Positions 28,958 to 29,339 of a stretch of DNA of 29,339 bases are shown one piece after another. Position numbers and translations under genes: made by a program. Each line of letters opens with the position of its first letter. Positions within the stretch are counted from its first letter, which is position 1. The notes under the pieces were generated by a model that was not told where the DNA came from, did no database searches, and saw nothing but the letters and a program-made list of their open reading frames with translations. The DNA lies in the IMG/VR virus record IMGVR_UViG_3300043466_000271, positions 1 through 29,339 of that record. The stretch is one strand, 5' to 3'. This stretch comes from a virus.

Positions 28958-28986
28958 TTGACACCATCGTCAAAATCGTTTAGTAT
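28958..28986 (+). promoter_or_regulatory. Sigma70-type promoter
   Basis: TTGACA, 17-bp spacer, TAGTAT. Only 6 nt separate the -10 box from the ATG at 28993, so the start site would be at or next to that ATG. Confidence 0.8.
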
Positions 28987-28992
28987 TTAGCA

Positions 28993-29193
28993 ATGGAAGC
29001 AGAACTCCCCACATCTTCTACTTTCGTAGTTACAGATGCCATCGCCATGTCGTACATGGGTTGGCTCAAGACGGATTATCGCCAGTCGTTTGACTGGGCC
29101 GTCGTAGTGTCCGGTTTGACAGACGAATACGCGCTCACAGATGAGGAGCAAGTGTTCATTACCGTTGCCTTGAATCATCCACCACTTGTCTAG
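28993..29193 (+). CDS. Small protein, possibly from a leaderless mRNA
   Basis: A 66-aa protein (for example VVTDAIAMSYMGWLKTDYRQ at about residues 11-30, later DEYALTDEEQVFITVALNHPP). It has no Shine-Dalgarno, unlike all other genes of this region, and its ATG coincides with the predicted start of transcription. Its stop codon TAG lies inside element copy 9. The composition looks like a real protein, but no family is recognised. If it is not translated, the promoter simply serves the next gene with a leader of about 230 nt. Confidence 0.5.
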   Translation: MEAELPTSSTFVVTDAIAMSYMGWLKTDYRQSFDWAVVVSGLTDEYALTDEEQVFITVALNHPPLV

Positions 29194-29202
29194 ACTCTAG
29201 AC
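29188..29202 (-). promoter_or_regulatory. GTCTAG-N3-CTAGAC element, copy 9
   Basis: GTCTAGACTCTAGAC, centre ACT. It contains the stop codon of the 28993 gene and ends 21 nt before the ATG at 29224, followed by acaaccccgAAAGGAA. Confidence 0.88.
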
Positions 29203-29223
29203 ACAACCCCGAAAGGAACTGCA

Positions 29224-29339
29224 ATGTCCAAGACCTTCACCACCGTGTCCGACCTCTCCCGCATCCAGATGCCCGCTGCTACCCGCACTTGGCAACCCGT
29301 GTCTCAAGTCCAGTTGTTCAACTCCATGTGTGATGCGAT
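29224..29339 (+). CDS. 5' part of a gene cut by the window end
   Basis: ATG 29224 follows a cgAAAGGAA ribosome binding site, and the frame stays open for 38 codons to the window edge (begins MSKTFTTVSDLSRIQMP). The leader type (element plus ribosome binding site) is identical to that of complete genes upstream. Too little is present to assign a function. Confidence 0.7.
   Translation, partial: MSKTFTTVSDLSRIQMPAATRTWQPVSQVQLFNSMCDA

Overview
The window is one contiguous piece of a tailed-phage genome, a T7-like podovirus. It shows the T7 morphogenesis order on one strand: gp7.3-like, portal, scaffold, major capsid, tail tube A and B, four internal virion proteins (gp13 to gp16 type), gp17-type tail fibre, small and large terminase. 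Every gene I accept is on the + strand, most are tightly packed or overlap by 1-8 bases, and no bacterial housekeeping gene is visible. A lipoprotein with a clear lipobox suggests a diderm (Gram-negative) host. The genus cannot be read from the window. No phage RNA polymerase, DNA polymerase, lysozyme or integrase gene is present, so T7-like here refers to the virion module only.

Layout. Bases 1-1112 hold the end of the preceding module: a truncated gene, a DUF1599-type nucleotide-modification-associated protein and three small genes. Bases 1113-16930 are head, tail-tube and ejection genes. An unusual cassette of two small putative membrane genes and a lipoprotein gene (3385-3885) sits between scaffold and capsid, and hairpin terminators follow that cassette and the capsid gene. 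The gp16-type ejection protein (1613 aa) carries an internal domain resembling phage polyvalent-protein ADP-ribosyltransferases. Bases 16949-20749 encode the host-recognition apparatus: a gp17-type adaptor fibre, a coiled-coil/membrane protein, a small probable structural protein and a 558-aa SGNH-esterase-like spike. Bases 20761-22619 are the terminase genes. Bases 22604-24273 hold a run of small genes, most of them very basic, including DUF6321/DUF5872-like proteins, an HNH-like protein and an HELLE-motif protein.

From 24274 onward the style changes to what looks like an early or control region: long non-coding stretches, five sigma70-type promoters (TTGACA or TTGACT, 17-bp spacers), a strong terminator with a TTCG loop, and short orphan genes. 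The most striking feature is a 15-bp element, GTCTAG-NNN-CTAGAC, present nine times between 24553 and 29202 and not noticed anywhere in the first 24.5 kb. Five copies lie 18-28 nt before a start codon, just upstream of a conserved cgAAAGGAA ribosome binding site. All nine fit the directional consensus GTCTAG-RGT-CTAGAC on one strand or the other. This looks like a phage-encoded regulon, either DNA operators/stoperators or an mRNA leader element, and is the best candidate for an undescribed system here. The non-coding block at 25448-25855 adds a 22-bp direct repeat, a tandem decamer, three copies of a TAGTTA...GTATCC element and several perfect inverted repeats, so it may be an origin or master control region.
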